Positions 61,765 through 64,000 of a stretch of 64,000 bases of DNA are shown here, one piece after another; the first letter of the stretch is position 1, and the number at the start of each line of letters is the position of its first letter. The stretch lies in contig NZ_KI912270.1 in the NCBI RefSeq assembly GCF_000243415.2, forward strand, positions 1,922,001 to 1,986,000. The letters run 5' to 3'. Both the position numbers and the translations under genes were made by a program. Below the pieces are notes generated by a model. It was not told the origin of the DNA and searched no databases. It saw only the letters and a program-made list of their open reading frames with translations. Origin of the DNA: Mycolicibacterium tusciae JS617 (lineage in GTDB: Bacteria; Actinomycetota; Actinomycetes; Mycobacteriales; Mycobacteriaceae).

Positions 61765-62775
61765 CTAGATCCCGTCCGGATCATCGGCGAAACCGTCGGC
61801 CGCCTTCTGCGCCAGTTCGATGGCGATTCGAGCCCATTCCGGCGTGGCTCCCGCAAGCCCGCAGGCCGGGGTGACACCGATCTGCTCACGCAAGAGCGAC
61901 CGCGCGAAGCCGAGCCGGTCGGTGATGGCGACCGCCGCCTTCGCCACCTCCTCGAAGGATGGGCGTGCAGCGGGTGCGGTCGACGGCACGACCCCGAGCT
62001 GCACGGTCCGACCGCTATCGACAAACTCGCCGATACCGTCGAGATCAACAGCGCCAAGCGTGGACACATCGATCGATACCGCATGAATAGAGCTGCGCTG
62101 CAACAGCTTCCATGGCAGATCGGCCGCGCAACTGTGCAAAACCACCTCGGCGCCGACGGCCGCGATGCATTCATCGATCAACCCGATCGCGACGGGCTCG
62201 TCGACCGGGTGCACGGGCGTGAAGCTGGTCACCCCGGTCAGCCGGCCCAGAAGCGCCGCTGGCAGCAGCGGTTCGTCGAACTGCACCACCACGGTGGTGT
62301 CCAGCCGCCTGGCGACCTCGGCCCGGTGCTGTGCCACACCCTCGGCCAGCGAGGCGGTCAGGTCACGCACGGCCCCCGCGTCTGTGATCGCGCGATGCCC
62401 GCCCGCCAACTCCAACTGGGCGGCCAGTGTGATCGGGCCCGGGGATTGCAGTTTCACCGTGCGCGTGCCGCCGCGCAGTCCGGCGTTCTCCCACGCCTCT
62501 TCGAGCGCATCGAGATCTTCATTGAGCAGGCTGACGGCCCGTCGCACCACCGCGCTGCGTCCGGGGGCGATCCGGTAGCCACGCGGCACGGTGTCGATCC
62601 CGATGTCGACGAGCAGCGCACCGGCGCGCCCGATCATGTCCGCACCGACGCCTCGAGAGGGCAACTCAACGAGGTGCGGCAGGGTGTGCAGCTCACCGAC
62701 CACTATCTCGGCGGCCTCGCGGGGCGACGTCCCAGGCCACGATCCGATGCCGGTAGCGCCGGCGAAAACACTCAC
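61765..62775 (-). CDS. cobalamin-independent methionine synthase-like (MetE C-terminal domain) protein
   Basis: The 336-residue protein has the UROD/MetE-like TIM barrel: ATGIGSWPGTSPREAAEIVV at the N-terminus, VVVQFDEPLLPAALLG, VVLHSCAADLPWKLL with His and Cys of the MetE zinc site, and VTPACGLAGATPEWA with a further zinc Cys. It lacks the N-terminal MetE half, so it is a short core-type enzyme (Rv3015c-like) that may take methyl groups from another donor. The GTG start is 7 nt after TAGTGT, suggesting a leaderless mRNA. Divergent from lpqA. Confidence 0.85.
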   Translation of the reverse strand: MSVFAGATGIGSWPGTSPREAAEIVVGELHTLPHLVELPSRGVGADMIGRAGALLVDIGIDTVPRGYRIAPGRSAVVRRAVSLLNEDLDALEEAWENAGLRGGTRTVKLQSPGPITLAAQLELAGGHRAITDAGAVRDLTASLAEGVAQHRAEVARRLDTTVVVQFDEPLLPAALLGRLTGVTSFTPVHPVDEPVAIGLIDECIAAVGAEVVLHSCAADLPWKLLQRSSIHAVSIDVSTLGAVDLDGIGEFVDSGRTVQLGVVPSTAPAARPSFEEVAKAAVAITDRLGFARSLLREQIGVTPACGLAGATPEWARIAIELAQKAADGFADDPDGI

Positions 62776-62782
62776 TCGTTGA

Positions 62783-62788
62783 ACACTA
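62783..62788 (-). promoter_or_regulatory. -10 element of probable leaderless MetE-like mRNA
   Basis: TAGTGT on the minus strand ends 7 nt before the GTG start. Confidence 0.45.
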
Positions 62789-62831
62789 TTCGATGGGGCT
62801 AATCTCGATCAGGACGGTTGGGAGGTACGCC

Positions 62832-63473
62832 ATGCCCCTAGCGGCCAGGCCGTGGGCGGTCTGGGGCGTGGCGGCGGTCCTCCTCGCGGGGTGCAGCCAG
62901 TCGGTCACCGGTACGGCGATGCGGGCAACCCCTGGCCTCGACGACGATTCACGGTCCCCGGTCGACGTCGAGACGATCGTGCTCGACCAGTCGCAGATGC
63001 GTGCAATCACAGGGGCGGGCGAGGACCTCTCGATTATCCCCAGCATGGACGGCAAAATCCCAGTCGACATCGAGCCATTCGTCAAAAGCGCTCCCCCACA
63101 ATGTGAATGGTTGTTCGCAGAGACCCGCACCTTCGGCCCCGACGTCGAGGAGTTCCACAAGACCACGTTCCAGAATCCCCCCGACGGCGCCCAGATCTCG
63201 GAGGCCGTGGCGGCCTACCGCGACCCCGGCACGGCCCGTTTTGCGTTCGACAGTCTCGTCGGACTCGTCGATGGCTGCGGCTCAACCGCTCTGGGACAGG
63301 CGCTCGTCGGCGAATGGACGGTCGCGGTTGACACGCTGAAGACCCGCCCGGGAGCCTGCGGTCGCGACTACCGCGTGAAATCCGTGGTGCTGGTCGAGGT
63401 CACGTTCTGCCACTTCCCGGGCTCGGTACCCGACATCGTGATGACGAACATTCTCGCGAACGTGCCGGAGTGA
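62832..63473 (+). CDS. lpqA: lipoprotein LpqA, sensor-domain (PknH-like) protein
   Basis: The 213-residue exported lipoprotein has signal peptide and lipobox VAAVLLAGC (lipidated Cys21). The mature part resembles the extracellular sensor domain of PknH, with paired cysteines (PPQCEWL, DGCGST, PGACGRDY, TFCHFPG). I chose the ATG at 62832 because GGGAGG precedes it by 6 nt and it gives a normal signal peptide; an ATG at 62793 lies 13 codons upstream. Ligand unknown. Convergent with mnmA, 6 nt apart. Confidence 0.87.
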   Translation: MPLAARPWAVWGVAAVLLAGCSQSVTGTAMRATPGLDDDSRSPVDVETIVLDQSQMRAITGAGEDLSIIPSMDGKIPVDIEPFVKSAPPQCEWLFAETRTFGPDVEEFHKTTFQNPPDGAQISEAVAAYRDPGTARFAFDSLVGLVDGCGSTALGQALVGEWTVAVDTLKTRPGACGRDYRVKSVVLVEVTFCHFPGSVPDIVMTNILANVPE

Positions 63474-63479
63474 TCACCG

Positions 63480-64000
63480 CTAGCGCGTGATGGTCGCGCT
63501 GCCCAGTACTTCGTCACCGGCGGGATCTGGACGGTAGAGCACCATGGTCTGTCCGGACGCCACCCCGCGAATCGGGGTGCGCAGGTCGACGAGCAGCCGC
63601 CCGTCGCGCAGTTCGGCGACGCTGTCACCGATCCCTCCGTGCGCGCGCACCTGCACCTGGCATTCCACCGGGCCCGTCGGCGCAACGCCGGAGGTGAACA
63701 CCGGCCGTTCGCCGGCCAGCTCCCATACATCGAGATCCGCGGCGTTCCCGACGTGCACCGTGCCGCTGTCGGCATCGATGCCCGTGACGTAACGCGGCTG
63801 CCCATCGGATCCGGGTCCGGCGATGCCGAGACCCTTGCGTTGGCCGACGGTGAAGCCGTGCACACCCTCATGCTCGGCGAGCACCGTTCCGCCCGCATCG
63901 ACCACCGTCCCACGGCGAACGCCGATCCGGGCGCCGAGGAACGCACGGGTATCACCCGAGGGGATGAAGCAGATGTCGTGGCTGTCCGGCTTCTCGGCTA
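63480..64000 (-). CDS. mnmA: tRNA-specific 2-thiouridylase MnmA, C-terminal part
   Basis: This is the last 173 codons of the enzyme that thiolates U34 of tRNA-Lys, -Glu and -Gln. The gene continues past the right edge. The second catalytic cysteine lies in [33 protein letters not shown] and [16 protein letters not shown] are standard MnmA segments, and the C-terminal beta-barrel domain ends VLGSATITR. The N-terminal ATP-binding domain is outside the window. Confidence 0.95.
   Translation of the reverse strand, partial: AEKPDSHDICFIPSGDTRAFLGARIGVRRGTVVDAGGTVLAEHEGVHGFTVGQRKGLGIAGPGSDGQPRYVTGIDADSGTVHVGNAADLDVWELAGERPVFTSGVAPTGPVECQVQVRAHGGIGDSVAELRDGRLLVDLRTPIRGVASGQTMVLYRPDPAGDEVLGSATITR

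Overview
The window is a high-GC actinobacterial chromosome segment and almost certainly comes from a Mycolicibacterium-type (fast-growing) mycobacterium. Gene order follows, from memory, the M. tuberculosis stretch Rv2966c to Rv3024c: rsmD, pyc, VKOR/DsbA, lipN, aldo-keto reductase, recG, DAK2 kinase, rpmB, ung, thiL, ddlA, gpsA, fbiD, ppk1, mutT1, hupB, leuDC, IclR, gltX, leuB, serA, ilvCNB, lppZ, gatB, pfkA, gatA, gatC, ligA, lpqA, mnmA. A coenzyme F420 gene (fbiD), a mycobacterial-type lysine-tailed HU (HupB) and many start codons lying 6-7 nt after a TAnnnT hexamer (leaderless mRNAs) agree with this. The species cannot be named from sequence alone.

Layout. 1-5.1 kb: end of rsmD, pyruvate carboxylase, and a VKOR/DsbA disulfide-bond pair. 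5.1-7.9 kb: a LipN-like esterase divergent from two tandem aldo-keto reductases. 7.9-12.9 kb is the accessory region: a two-gene operon (CoA-transferase, then methylmalonyl-CoA decarboxylase-like crotonase) in which each gene is broken by a different insertion sequence, an ISL3-family and an IS256-family element. Both insertions have intact 8-bp target duplications, and removing them on paper restores both reading frames exactly. 13-18 kb: exported HNH nuclease, recG, DAK2/FakA-like kinase, rpmB. 18-28 kb: ung, thiL, ddlA, a PLP lyase, gpsA, fbiD, ppk1, mutT1. 28-38.7 kb: hupB, leuD/leuC with a divergent IclR regulator, tRNA-Glu and tRNA-Gln, gltX, a FAH-family hydrolase, an MFS transporter, a YrhK-like membrane protein, leuB, serA. 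38.7-42.6 kb: an FAD oxidoreductase, an unknown small protein, a phosphoribosyltransferase and a frameshifted IS110-family element. 43-46.6 kb: ilvC, ilvN, ilvB with a full attenuator (leader peptide containing a Leu-Leu-Val-Val-Ile run, pause hairpin, U-tailed terminator). 46.7-64 kb: PH-domain protein, DoxX, LppZ, the gatB/pfkA/gatA/gatC group, MerR/SRPBCC pair, ACT protein, cysteine-rich protein, ligA, MmcQ-like protein, acyl-CoA ligase, a low-complexity exported protein, an SRPBCC-ArsR operon with two palindromic operators, a MetE-like protein, LpqA and the 3' part of mnmA.

How the genes work together. The branched-chain amino acid genes (ilvB, ilvN, ilvC, leuB, leuC, leuD) lie in three blocks within 18 kb, controlled visibly at two points: the ilvB attenuator and the IclR gene divergent from leuCD. 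gatA, gatB, gatC, gltX and tRNA-Gln cover transamidation-dependent Gln-tRNA synthesis. No CRISPR array, prophage or defence island is visible. I did not find a wholly new system. The most informative unusual features are the doubly IS-disrupted operon, the ilvB leader, the ArsR operator that contains the Shine-Dalgarno sequence, and the structured flanks of the IS110 element, which may encode its bridge RNA.
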